A stretch of DNA of 6,599 bases from CAINDR01 sp964495615 (lineage in GTDB: Bacteria > Patescibacteriota > Patescibacteriia > Patescibacteriales > UBA12465), in assembly GCA_964495615.1 (NCBI GenBank), contig CAZBVX010000032.1, positions 1 to 6,599 on the forward strand, read 5' to 3'. Shown here one piece after another: positions 1 to 5,969 of this stretch. Below the pieces are notes generated by a model. The model was not told the origin of the DNA, did no database searches, and saw only the letters and a list, made by a program, of their open reading frames with translations. Every line of letters begins with the position of its first letter. The first letter of the stretch is position 1. The position numbers and the translations under genes were made by a program.

Positions 1-68
1 TTAGCGCTTCCGAGCGGCGCAGGCAAAAGGGGCGATATAATCGCCCCGCTATCCCTCACTCTCCGCTA

Positions 69-106
69 ACACAATAAAACAGACCGCAAGGTCTGTTTTA
101 TTGTGT
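69..106. terminator. Perfect 17-bp stem with GCAA tetraloop, likely bidirectional terminator
   Basis: Bases 69-85 pair without mismatch with 90-106 around the GNRA-type loop GCAA (86-89). The lower stem is A/T-rich (AATAAAA against TTTTATT) and the upper stem is CAGACC/GGTCTG, so either strand gives a GC-containing hairpin followed by U-rich RNA. That is the usual form of a bidirectional intrinsic terminator. No gene end adjoins it in the window, so it probably serves a gene to the left of position 1 or a minus-strand transcript from the promoter near 208-236. Confidence 0.7.
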
Positions 107-207
107 GAGTTGTGGCTTATTCGAACCCGGAACCCGCCGCTAAATTTGGTGTCCAAATTATTTTTTTTTATGACCTCCAATATTTGTTGTAGTTCTTTTG
201 ACATATT

Positions 208-236
208 ATTATACCAGGTGAATATTCACCCCTCAA
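208..236 (-). promoter_or_regulatory. Minus-strand sigma-70-type promoter with palindrome in spacer
   Basis: Read on the minus strand, TTGAGG (236-231) is followed by exactly 17 bp and then TATAAT (213-208), with a TGG extended -10 just upstream (216-214). Transcription would start near 201-200 and run toward position 1, through the tRNA-like patch and the 17-bp hairpin. The only in-frame ATG (204-202) lies too close to the -10 to be in the transcript, so the product may be a non-coding RNA. It could also be a decayed gene. Confidence 0.5.
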
Positions 237-245
237 TATTCACCC
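217..245. repeat. Palindrome GGTGAATATTCACC plus tandem half-copy (putative operator)
   Basis: Bases 217-230 are a perfect 14-bp palindrome, GGTGAATATTCACC. Its right part, AATATTCACCC (221-231), is repeated exactly at 235-245, 14 bp further on. The palindrome fills almost the entire -35/-10 spacer of the minus-strand promoter, a classical position for a repressor operator. I do not recognise the cognate regulator. The core TGAATATTCA resembles an ARG-box half-site pair, but the spacing differs from known ArgR/AhrC boxes. Confidence 0.45.
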
Positions 246-356
246 TTCTCAAAAAAACTACACACACCACAAGGCGGATATGTATGCCGCCATATGTGTT
301 TACCTAAAACACGAATACTATCGAATGTTGTAATTTCTGTAATTTATCAGACAACT

Positions 357-385
357 AGAGAATCAAAAAATGACTCTCTTTTTTT
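357..385 (+). terminator. Intrinsic terminator before the DUF6122-like gene
   Basis: AGAGAATCA (357-365) pairs with TGACTCTCT (371-379) with one A-C mismatch around an AAAAA loop, and seven T follow (379-385). The T-run supplies the first bases of the next promoter's -35 element. Which + strand transcript it ends is not visible in the window. Confidence 0.5.
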
Positions 386-413
386 GCCTGTTATTATCTG
401 CTAATGCTATAAT
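384..413 (+). promoter_or_regulatory. Promoter of the DUF6122-like gene, leaderless mRNA predicted
   Basis: TTGCCT (384-389), an 18-bp spacer and TATAAT (408-413), with an extended -10 TGC at 405-407. The expected start, 7 nt after the -10, is position 420, which is the A of the ATG. The mRNA should therefore be leaderless or nearly so. Confidence 0.7.
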
Positions 414-419
414 TATCAA

Positions 420-764
420 ATGTTCAAACAAATATTTTTTCAATCCGACTGGTGGCTGCATCTTCTATCTGTTTTGGCGGTGTGGGGAATCGCTTATTTT
501 GTTGAAACCAAATTTTTGAAACGAAAATTTGCGGCCAAAAAAGTTTTGTTTCAACTACTCGCTGCCAATTTGATTGACCTGGATCATTTGCTTTCTTCCA
601 GTGTTTTTGTACCGGGGCGCTGCAGTATTAATAACCACGCTTTTCATTCTTTTTTTGCCTTTCCGGTTTATTTATTGGGCCTATTTATGAGTTATCGTTA
701 TTTTTTTATTGGTATTATTTTGCATTTATTAGTGGATTATTTGGGATGTCTTTACATATTATAA
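420..764 (+). CDS. DUF6122-like small integral membrane protein
   Basis: This 114-aa protein is mostly hydrophobic, with likely membrane segments around residues 13-28, 41-55, 77-91 and 95-113. It carries the motif DLDHLL (D53, D55, H56), a PGRCS turn (R67, C68), a pair of histidines in NHAFHS (H73, H76) and HLLVDYLGC near the C-terminus (H102, D106). This pattern of DxDH, HxxH and HxxxD matches my recollection of DUF6122, a family related to YdjM/metal-dependent-hydrolase-like membrane proteins. The conserved Asp/His residues could bind a metal, but no reaction is established. The ATG is chosen because it coincides with the predicted transcription start; there is no Shine-Dalgarno. The gene has its own promoter and no clear terminator, so some read-through into the next gene is possible. 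Confidence 0.75.
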   Translation: MFKQIFFQSDWWLHLLSVLAVWGIAYFVETKFLKRKFAAKKVLFQLLAANLIDLDHLLSSSVFVPGRCSINNHAFHSFFAFPVYLLGLFMSYRYFFIGIILHLLVDYLGCLYIL

Positions 765-779
765 TTTATATGGTATAGT
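751..779 (+). promoter_or_regulatory. Promoter of the 109-aa orphan gene
   Basis: TTTACA (751-756), a 17-bp spacer and TATAGT (774-779), with an extended -10 TGG at 771-773. The -35 lies inside the last codons of the upstream gene. The predicted start near 786 gives a leader of about 41 nt made almost wholly of A and T, with a weak all-AT hairpin (TTTTTA/TAAAAA) and no Shine-Dalgarno. Confidence 0.6.
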
Positions 780-826
780 TTTTAGTTATTAAAAATTAGT
801 TCTTTTTAAATTAAAAAAAATCAGAA

Positions 827-1156
827 ATGGGAGAAAAATTAATTTTAGGAAACAACTTCGATTTGAAAAAAATTGAAGAGGAACATTATCAGCGCATCGT
901 CGAAAGACTTTTGATTGTTACTGACGATTTTACTGTTAATGGTTCAATTCACTTGTATGAAAATGATTTTCATTTTGCCGATGTTTTGGACAAAAAAACC
1001 AATCCGGCTGGCGAAAATCATTTGGCAATTCTATCTCAAACCATTGAGGCCATCAAAACCGCTTTTGGCGATGAAGGCATCATGGAAAATCAAGGCATTT
1101 TTCTAACCCTGAGTGGAAGAAAATATCTAAATTTTCATGCCAAACCGGCAAATTAA
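827..1156 (+). CDS. Hypothetical protein, 109 aa, unrecognised
   Basis: I do not recognise this family. The protein is soluble, acidic to neutral, without signal peptide, membrane segment or cysteines. It seems to alternate an N-terminal charged helix (LKKIEEEHYQRIVERLL, about 13-29), a strand-rich middle (about 30-53, ending HLYENDFHFADVL), a helix at about 64-80 and a C-terminal strand pair (GIFLTLSGRKYLNFHAK). This suggests one compact alpha/beta domain. It is treated as real because a good promoter precedes it, a strong terminator follows within 20 nt of the stop, and the reading frame is free of rare features. The start is the first ATG after the AT leader, and no ribosome binding site is visible. 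The unit is monocistronic, so its neighbours give no functional hint. Confidence 0.8.
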   Translation: MGEKLILGNNFDLKKIEEEHYQRIVERLLIVTDDFTVNGSIHLYENDFHFADVLDKKTNPAGENHLAILSQTIEAIKTAFGDEGIMENQGIFLTLSGRKYLNFHAKPAN

Positions 1157-1175
1157 AAAAATCAAAAACAAAATT

Positions 1176-1200
1176 AGCTCGAATTTTTTCGAGCTTTTTT
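1176..1200 (+). terminator. Intrinsic terminator of the 109-aa gene
   Basis: AGCTCGAA (1176-1183) pairs perfectly with TTCGAGCT (1188-1195) around TTTT, followed by a T-run to 1200. It lies 20 nt after the stop codon and only one base before the -35 of the next promoter. Confidence 0.9.
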
Positions 1201-1201
1201 A

Positions 1202-1230
1202 TTGACAAAAATTCATTTTTAGATTAATAT
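1202..1230 (+). promoter_or_regulatory. Promoter of the 556-aa gene
   Basis: Consensus TTGACA (1202-1207), a 17-bp spacer and TAATAT (1225-1230). The expected start is near 1237, giving a leader of about 70 nt that begins with the hairpin at 1240-1261. Confidence 0.75.
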
Positions 1231-1239
1231 TTATAGAAT

Positions 1240-1261
1240 CCTGACCAGTCTCCTGGTTCGG
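1240..1261 (+). promoter_or_regulatory. 5'-terminal leader hairpin of the 556-aa gene
   Basis: GACCAG (1243-1248) pairs with CTGGTT (1253-1258) around TCTC, and CC (1240-1241) pairs with GG (1260-1261) across a T-C mismatch. Because it lies within a few bases of the predicted transcript start and is not followed by a T-run, it is better explained as a 5'-protecting or regulatory stem than as a terminator. The rest of the leader is A/T-rich and unstructured. Confidence 0.4.
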
Positions 1262-1306
1262 TTAAAAAAATCTTTAACAATTAAATATTAATAAAAACAA
1301 GAAGAA

Positions 1307-2977
1307 ATGGAGAAAAAATTATTTTTTAGCAAAGAAGTTATTAGAGAGGGCTTCAAAAAACCTTCTGTAAAGAATGAAAAATTATCAGATGCAGTTCTAA
1401 TTATTTTAAATGCTATTTCTGAGCACATCAAAAACTCTTCAACGATTCGTTCGTTACTTGAGAAACAAGAAAAGGGAAGCGGAACAAATTGCCCCGATTC
1501 GCCGATTGAAGAATTAGTCAAATATTTGGCTTCACAAAACGGTGAAATTGATAAAAGTGATTCTTTGGTCAATTTAAAATTTATGGAAGATTTCGTTTCG
1601 GTGATTTTTGGTTTTGAAAGAGATTGTTTGCAAGAATCAATTTTCAACAATCAAAATATCAGCAAAAAAGAATCGGAACTTTTGATAACTTCTTTGATCC
1701 TTTGCGGTTTGTTCGACAATCTCTATTGCCGTTGGTTTGAAAAAGTTATAATTACTTACAATTCTTTGAACGAGCAAGAAAAAAAAGCTTATCATCAAGC
1801 TGTCGAAGCTAATCTTGCCAATTTTGATTACACCGTTTTTGATTATTCTGAAGCCACTGGAATCAATAATCGTCAAGCTTGGGCGGAAGCTTTTCCTTCA
1901 GAAATCAATCCGATTGTCACCATTTTGAGAGGCAGTAATGTTTTGAAAAACGAAGAATTTGCTCCTTATTTTTTGGCACTTGCTGATGCTTATGATTGCC
2001 GGGATATTTCTCAGTTGGAAAATTTGTGGCATCAAGTTGATGAAGAATGGGTGAAAATTTCAGGCGCTTGCCGTTTTTTGCCAATTCATGGCATGGAAAA
2101 AAGAGAACATTCTTTCTGTGTCAGTCCAGAATTTCGTCTTTTGGTGAGAACCGAAAATGGTGAACAGAAAATGGTTGATCAGATCAAAAATTCAGCACCA
2201 AAATTTGCTTCCAAGATTGGCATCAAAGAAGAATTGGTAGAAATTGCCAGCAAAAAAATGGAAAAAATTGAAATGGGCGTTTTTGTCACTGTTCTGAAAG
2301 CGGGCGCTAGCGCTAATTTTAAAATTCCTAGCCAATTGGTTCCGAGAAGAAAAATCGATGGCGGAAGAGTTCTTCTGGATTTGCAAGCGGCTGAAGCTCA
2401 TGTTGTTGATTGTAAAAAAATCTTAACAAAGTATTGTGAGCCGAATAAAAAAGATTTGTTTTCTGAATTGCTAACTGCCGAAGGCTTGATTGCGCAAACT
2501 ATTTCTCGTCAATGCATGCGTCATATCGGCTGCACGCCAGAAAATGATGAAAAATTGGGCGAGAAAAAAACTCTTCTTGAAGAAGCAAAAGCAACTTGCG
2601 GTGGGATGGCTAGTATTTTGGAAAGTTTTTCTTGTGAAAAACGTATGGAATTATTAGCTTTTTCGGTGGCCAAAATTTGCTTATTCTTTAATTTAAAAAT
2701 GCACAAAGACAATTCTCTTCAGCCATATTTTAACGAAAATTTGGCGATGGCTAATTTTATGATTAATGCCGGCTTAGTTGAAATAAGCGGGAAAAATCTA
2801 AAAATAAAATTAAGCAAAGAGGGTTTGGAGAAATGGAATGTTTTTTTAAGAGATTTTTATTTTGATGTCATAAAAAGCTATCACTCCACTAATCCGGAGA
2901 AGATAAATCGAAAAAAAACGCTTTATTGCCAAATTACTCCAGAAATTAAAAAATGGATGCAGTTAACTAACTGCTAA
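1307..2977 (+). CDS. 556-aa protein, divergent M49 (DPP III)-like, zinc motif lost
   Basis: This is a soluble, helix-rich protein with no signal peptide or membrane segment, and no close family is recognised. By eye the C-terminal half follows the order of bacterial M49/DPP III-like peptidases. It has a strand segment ending IPSQLVPRRKIDGGRVLL (340-357; family: NLPND...G.R...L), a helix, then AQTISRQCMRHIGC (396-409) where the family has the HExxH...LG zinc motif. After it come LLEEAKATCGGM (423-434), matching the family's EEAKAD-GLY ligand motif, and a helix plus FMINAGLVE (484-492), matching its last conserved block. Here HExxH is replaced by RQCMR (401-405), so a zinc peptidase is unlikely and a scaffold or binding role is possible. 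E425/E426 are kept. The N-terminal 190 residues match nothing I know. The start has weak purines (AAGAAG) upstream. The gene is monocistronic, with its own promoter and terminator. The alignment is from memory, so the fold call is tentative; the gene itself is certain. Confidence 0.9.
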   Translation: MEKKLFFSKEVIREGFKKPSVKNEKLSDAVLIILNAISEHIKNSSTIRSLLEKQEKGSGTNCPDSPIEELVKYLASQNGEIDKSDSLVNLKFMEDFVSVIFGFERDCLQESIFNNQNISKKESELLITSLILCGLFDNLYCRWFEKVIITYNSLNEQEKKAYHQAVEANLANFDYTVFDYSEATGINNRQAWAEAFPSEINPIVTILRGSNVLKNEEFAPYFLALADAYDCRDISQLENLWHQVDEEWVKISGACRFLPIHGMEKREHSFCVSPEFRLLVRTENGEQKMVDQIKNSAPKFASKIGIKEELVEIASKKMEKIEMGVFVTVLKAGASANFKIPSQLVPRRKIDGGRVLLDLQAAEAHVVDCKKILTKYCEPNKKDLFSELLTAEGLIAQTISRQCMRHIGCTPENDEKLGEKKTLLEEAKATCGGMASILESFSCEKRMELLAFSVAKICLFFNLKMHKDNSLQPYFNENLAMANFMINAGLVEISGKNLKIKLSKEGLEKWNVFLRDFYFDVIKSYHSTNPEKINRKKTLYCQITPEIKKWMQLTNC

Positions 2978-2994
2978 AACAAAAAAGAACAAAC

Positions 2995-3030
2995 AAAACC
3001 GTTAATATTGAAAAATATTGACGGTTTTTT
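2995..3030 (+). terminator. Strong terminator, 15-bp stem with GAAA loop
   Basis: Bases 2995-3009 pair with 3014-3028 (one G-T wobble) around the GNRA loop GAAA, and the T-run 3025-3030 follows. The A-run/T-run ends make it potentially bidirectional. It separates the 556-aa gene from the fermentation genes. Confidence 0.9.
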
Positions 3031-3034
3031 CTTT

Positions 3035-3063
3035 TTGCCTAGGGCGCGTTTTTCTATTATAAT
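3035..3063 (+). promoter_or_regulatory. Promoter of the pflA-acs operon
   Basis: TTGCCT (3035-3040), a 17-bp spacer and consensus TATAAT (3058-3063). The -35 hexamer is the same as that of the gene at 420. The start near 3070 leaves a leader of about 18 nt, U-rich and without Shine-Dalgarno. No Fnr-like or other operator is evident. Confidence 0.75.
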
Positions 3064-3087
3064 AAAAGGACTCTAATTTATTTTTTT

Positions 3088-3813
3088 ATGTTAAAAATCC
3101 ATTCGGTGGAAACTTTCGGCACGCATGATGGTCCGGGAATTCGTTTAGTTCTTTTTTTGCAGGGTTGCAATTTTCGCTGTGCCTATTGCCACAATCCAGA
3201 CACGATTAATCCGCAAGGTGGCCAAAATTATTCTCAGCAGCAGATTATTAATTTATTGGAAGAACAGCGGCCGTATTTTTCTAGCGGCGGCGGTCTAACT
3301 GTTTCGGGCGGAGAGCCGCTTTTACAGGCCAAAGAATTAATTGGCTTGTTCAAAAAAGCCAAGAAATTGGGCTTTAATGTTGTTTTGGACACCAATGGCA
3401 GTTTGCGGACCAAGGAGGCGCGGGAATTAATGGCTTTGGCAGACTTAGTTATTTTTGATCTCAAACAACTAGACAACAAAAAACATCAGGATTTGACCGG
3501 TGCGAGCAATGCAGCAGTTTTGAAAAATATTCAAGAACGTAATGTTTCCGGCAAGCCATTTTGGCTTCGCCAGGTTTTGGTTTCTGGTCTCACTGACGAC
3601 CCGGAAGATCTGAAAAAACTAGGGATTTTTTGCAATAAATTATCAGGACTGGAAAGATTGGAGATTTTACCTTATCATATCTTAGGGGTTCGGAAGTATC
3701 AGAAACTAGGGCAGGCCTACAAATTACCAAACACCAAACCGACCACTCAGAAACAGCTGGCGGCGGCCAAAAAAATTTTGCGCAAGTTAATTATTAATCA
3801 AGATATTTTATGA
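3088..3813 (+). CDS. pflA: Pyruvate formate-lyase-activating enzyme (radical SAM)
   Basis: This enzyme uses S-adenosylmethionine and a [4Fe-4S] cluster to place the glycyl radical on pyruvate formate-lyase (EC 1.97.1.4), in the cytoplasm under anaerobic conditions. The cluster motif CxxxCxxC is C27, C31, C34, just after the typical HSVETFGTHDGPGIR start (5-19). The SAM-contacting GGE lies in VSGGEP (72-77), DTNG at 101-104, and the PFL-AE hallmark FDLKQLD at 123-129. The length (241 aa) fits the family (about 246 in E. coli). The N-terminus aligns from residue 1, supporting this ATG. The stop TGA overlaps the next start by 4 nt (ATGA), indicating translational coupling to the ADP-forming acetyl-CoA synthetase. 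No glycyl radical enzyme is nearby, so the substrate must be encoded elsewhere. Activation of a different glycyl radical enzyme cannot be excluded. Confidence 0.92.
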   Translation: MLKIHSVETFGTHDGPGIRLVLFLQGCNFRCAYCHNPDTINPQGGQNYSQQQIINLLEEQRPYFSSGGGLTVSGGEPLLQAKELIGLFKKAKKLGFNVVLDTNGSLRTKEARELMALADLVIFDLKQLDNKKHQDLTGASNAAVLKNIQERNVSGKPFWLRQVLVSGLTDDPEDLKKLGIFCNKLSGLERLEILPYHILGVRKYQKLGQAYKLPNTKPTTQKQLAAAKKILRKLIINQDIL

Positions 3814-5909
3814 AAAATTTAGACCTTATTTTCAAGCCGAACAGCGTAGCGATTGTCGGTGCCTCGACCAAAGAAAAAAGTGTCGGCAATGAAATTGTCA
3901 AAAATCTCGCTGGAACTTTTGCTGGTGAAATTTTTCCCGTTAATCCAAAAGCGGAAGAAATTTATGGCTTGCCTTGTTATTCTTCTTTGACGGCAATTGG
4001 TAAAGCGGTTGATTTGATGATTGTTGTTGTGCCAGCCGCGATTGTGCCTCAAGTAATGGAAGAAGGTGGTGCTTTGGGAATCAAAGGCGCAATTATTATT
4101 TCCGCTGGCTTCAAAGAAACTGGCAACGGGGAACTGGAAGAACAAGTAAAAAATATTTGTGAAAAATATGGCATCGTGTTGATTGGTCCGAATTGCTTGG
4201 GAATTATTAATCCCGCTTTGCAGCTCAATGCTTCCTTTGCGGCCGTGATGCCACCAAAAGGTTCAGTCGCTTTTATTTCTCAAAGCGGCGCTTTGTGTAC
4301 TGCAATTTTGGATTGCGCCAAAGAAATGGGAATTGGTTTTTCCAAGTTTATGAGCGTCGGAAACAAGACAATTATTAATGAAACGGCAATTCTGGAATAT
4401 CTGGCTAACGATGAAGAAACCAAAGTGATTGCGATGTATGTGGAGCAATTGAGCGACACTGAGGCCTTGATGCATATCGCTAGAAAAATTACTACCGGTC
4501 AAAATCCAAAACCAATTATTATTTTGAAATCCGGCCGCAGCAGTGCGGGAGCTGGTGCCTCCGCTTCCCACACTGGTGCTTTGGCGGGGAACGATGCGGC
4601 CTATGAAGCTCTGTTCAATCAAAGCGGGGTGATTAGAGCTTATAGCACTAGTGAATTATTCAATTACATCAGAATTTTTAGTGACAATCCAATCAAGAGT
4701 GCCAAGCGTTTGGCAATTATTACTAACGCTGGTGGTCCAGGCGTTTTGGCGATTGATGCGGCCACCGAAGACGCTTTGGTGCCGGCAGTATTGTCGGAAG
4801 AAACTAAAGAAAAATTAAAAACTGCTTTGCCAGCCGCCGCCAATATTCACAATCCAATTGATCTTATTGGTGATGCGATGGCCGATCGTTATCAAGCTTC
4901 TTTGGAAGCAGTGCTGAGTGATAATAATGTTGATTCCGTCTTAGTAATTCTTACCCCGCAAGCGATGACCGAAATTGAAGCGACAGCGCAAGCTCTGGTT
5001 GCCGCCAAGCAAAAATTTGGCAAACCAGTAGCGGCAGTTTTTATGGGCGAAGAATTGGTTTCACCAGGAATTAAAATTTTAAAAGATGCGGACGTGGCGG
5101 TGTTTGCTTTCCCAGAAGAAGCAGTTCGCTCTTTGAATACTCTGCATACTTTTTTTGAACACTCTTCACGCGTAATTAGCGAAAGTACTGAAATTACTGA
5201 TGTTAACAGGGAATTAGTTGCCAAAATATTCAATGAATCACGAGCGGCTGGCGTTCTATCTTTTCCGGAAGCGAGAGCTTTGGCAATTATGGAAGCTTAT
5301 GGTTTGCCGGTTTTGCAAAGCCGAATTGCCAAAACCAGGGAAGAAGCGGAAGCGATTGCCAAAGAAATGGGCGTAAAAATGGTTTTGAAAATTGTTTCCC
5401 AAGACATTTTACACAAAAGCGATGTCGGTGGAATCATGCTGAATGTTTTGCCAGAAGAAGCGGGTGACAAGTTTGATGAAATGATGACCGCGATTGCTGC
5501 CAAAAAACCGGAAGCCAGATTGGAAGGCGTGTTAATGGTGGAAATGGTGACTGAAAAAGGTGTGGAATTAATTTTGGGCAGCAGCAAGGATGCTTCTTTC
5601 GGCAATCTGATTATGGTTGGCTTGGGAGGAATCTTTGTGGAAGTTTTGAAAGATGTCGCCTTTGGCTTGAATCCATTGAACAGGGAAGATGTTTTGGCGA
5701 TGCTCAATTCTTTGAAATCCAAAAAAATGCTCAGTGGGGTTCGCGGGGCCAAGGCTGTAGACATTGAAGCAGTTGTGGATGCCGTATTGCGCTTGGCCAA
5801 ACTCTTGAAGGACTTCCCGGAAATCAAAGAATTGGACATCAATCCTTTACTGGCTTTGGAAAATGGCAAAGGGGTTAAAGTTCTGGATGCTAGAATCGTG
5901 ATTGAATAA
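3810..5909 (+). CDS. Acetate--CoA ligase (ADP-forming), fused alpha-beta
   Basis: It converts acetyl-CoA + ADP + Pi to acetate + CoA + ATP (EC 6.2.1.13), a one-step substrate-level phosphorylation common in archaea and fermentative Patescibacteria. The 699-aa protein is the fused single-chain form. It has an N-terminal CoA-binding Rossmann domain (about 1-130, SVAIVGAS at 12-19, GPNCLG at 126-131), succinyl-CoA-ligase-like domains (about 145-450, SQSGAL at 157-162), then an ATP-grasp domain (about 475-695). Both expected phospho-histidines are present: H254 in SASHTGALAG (alpha-type) and H535 in LHKSDVGG (beta-type). The metal-binding ELDINPL is at 674-680. All key residues look intact. Translation probably starts by coupling, as the ATG overlaps the upstream TGA and no Shine-Dalgarno is visible. 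Preference for acetyl-CoA over other acyl-CoAs is inferred from the pflA linkage; related isozymes use longer or aryl acyl-CoAs. Confidence 0.95.
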   Translation: MKNLDLIFKPNSVAIVGASTKEKSVGNEIVKNLAGTFAGEIFPVNPKAEEIYGLPCYSSLTAIGKAVDLMIVVVPAAIVPQVMEEGGALGIKGAIIISAGFKETGNGELEEQVKNICEKYGIVLIGPNCLGIINPALQLNASFAAVMPPKGSVAFISQSGALCTAILDCAKEMGIGFSKFMSVGNKTIINETAILEYLANDEETKVIAMYVEQLSDTEALMHIARKITTGQNPKPIIILKSGRSSAGAGASASHTGALAGNDAAYEALFNQSGVIRAYSTSELFNYIRIFSDNPIKSAKRLAIITNAGGPGVLAIDAATEDALVPAVLSEETKEKLKTALPAAANIHNPIDLIGDAMADRYQASLEAVLSDNNVDSVLVILTPQAMTEIEATAQALVAAKQKFGKPVAAVFMGEELVSPGIKILKDADVAVFAFPEEAVRSLNTLHTFFEHSSRVISESTEITDVNRELVAKIFNESRAAGVLSFPEARALAIMEAYGLPVLQSRIAKTREEAEAIAKEMGVKMVLKIVSQDILHKSDVGGIMLNVLPEEAGDKFDEMMTAIAAKKPEARLEGVLMVEMVTEKGVELILGSSKDASFGNLIMVGLGGIFVEVLKDVAFGLNPLNREDVLAMLNSLKSKKMLSGVRGAKAVDIEAVVDAVLRLAKLLKDFPEIKELDINPLLALENGKGVKVLDARIVIE

Positions 5910-5969
5910 ATTAGACCAATAATTAGACCAATAAACTGGTCTTAAACTAGACTAATAATTAGACTAATC
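5910..5969 (+). repeat. Five tandem 12-bp units after the acetate--CoA ligase gene
   Basis: Directly after the stop codon come ATTAGACCAATA (5910-5921), the same again (5922-5933), AACTGGTCTTAA (5934-5945), ACTAGACTAATA (5946-5957) and ATTAGACTAATC (5958-5969). The third unit carries the inverted core, so AGACCA (5925-5930) can pair with TGGTCT (5937-5942) around ATAAAC. There is no T-run, so a classical terminator is not formed, but this is the only structure available to end the operon transcript. Confidence 0.8.

Larger units (their letters stand above)
1..419. other. Gene-poor left flank with several hairpins
   Basis: I see no convincing protein gene here. From left to right it holds a GC-rich hairpin (8-bp stem GGGGCGAT/ATCGCCCC at 29-36/40-47, loop ATA) that on the minus strand is followed by TTTT, and then the 17-bp stem at 69-106. 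A tRNA-like patch lies around 115-140, where the minus strand reads GGTTCCGGGTTCGAAT. A minus-strand promoter with a palindrome lies at 208-236. A composite hairpin follows at 262-299 (ACACA/TGTGT outside, GGCGG/CCGCC inside, 9-nt loop), and the last element is a terminator ending at 385. Bases 1-66 are clearly more GC-rich than the rest of the window, as expected for structured RNA or foreign sequence. A cloverleaf cannot be completed, so I do not call a tRNA. Confidence 0.6.

Noticed and set aside
49..204. Minus-strand frame of 51 codons starting MSKELQQILEVIKKNN
   Set aside because: The first 20 residues look protein-like, but the ATG lies only 3 nt after the TATAAT and would precede the transcript start. 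The rest is translated tRNA-like and terminator sequence. At most it is the remnant of a gene.
198..226. + strand promoter TTGACA with AATATT 17 bp downstream
   Set aside because: The -10 is poor and is part of the palindrome; the minus-strand reading of the same region is much better.
101..307. + strand open frame of 68 codons in the left flank
   Set aside because: It begins inside the 17-bp hairpin, runs through the minus-strand promoter and the tRNA-like patch, and has no protein-like composition or start signal.
1307..2977. 556-aa protein as the glycyl radical enzyme activated by PflA
   Set aside because: There is no C-terminal glycyl radical motif and no Cys-Cys active-site pair, it is shorter than PFL, and a strong terminator separates it from pflA.
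3811..3813. Recoded TGA (genetic code 25)
   Set aside because: TGA ends pflA exactly at the family's usual length and no internal TGA occurs in the conserved genes, so the standard bacterial code fits.
4263..4622. 119-codon minus-strand open frame
   Set aside because: It is a shadow of the conserved central region of the acetate--CoA ligase, without promoter or start signal.
5297..5869. 190-codon minus-strand open frame
   Set aside because: It is antisense to the ATP-grasp domain of the acetate--CoA ligase, whose motifs are intact; its Ser/Thr/Ile-rich composition is typical of a shadow frame.
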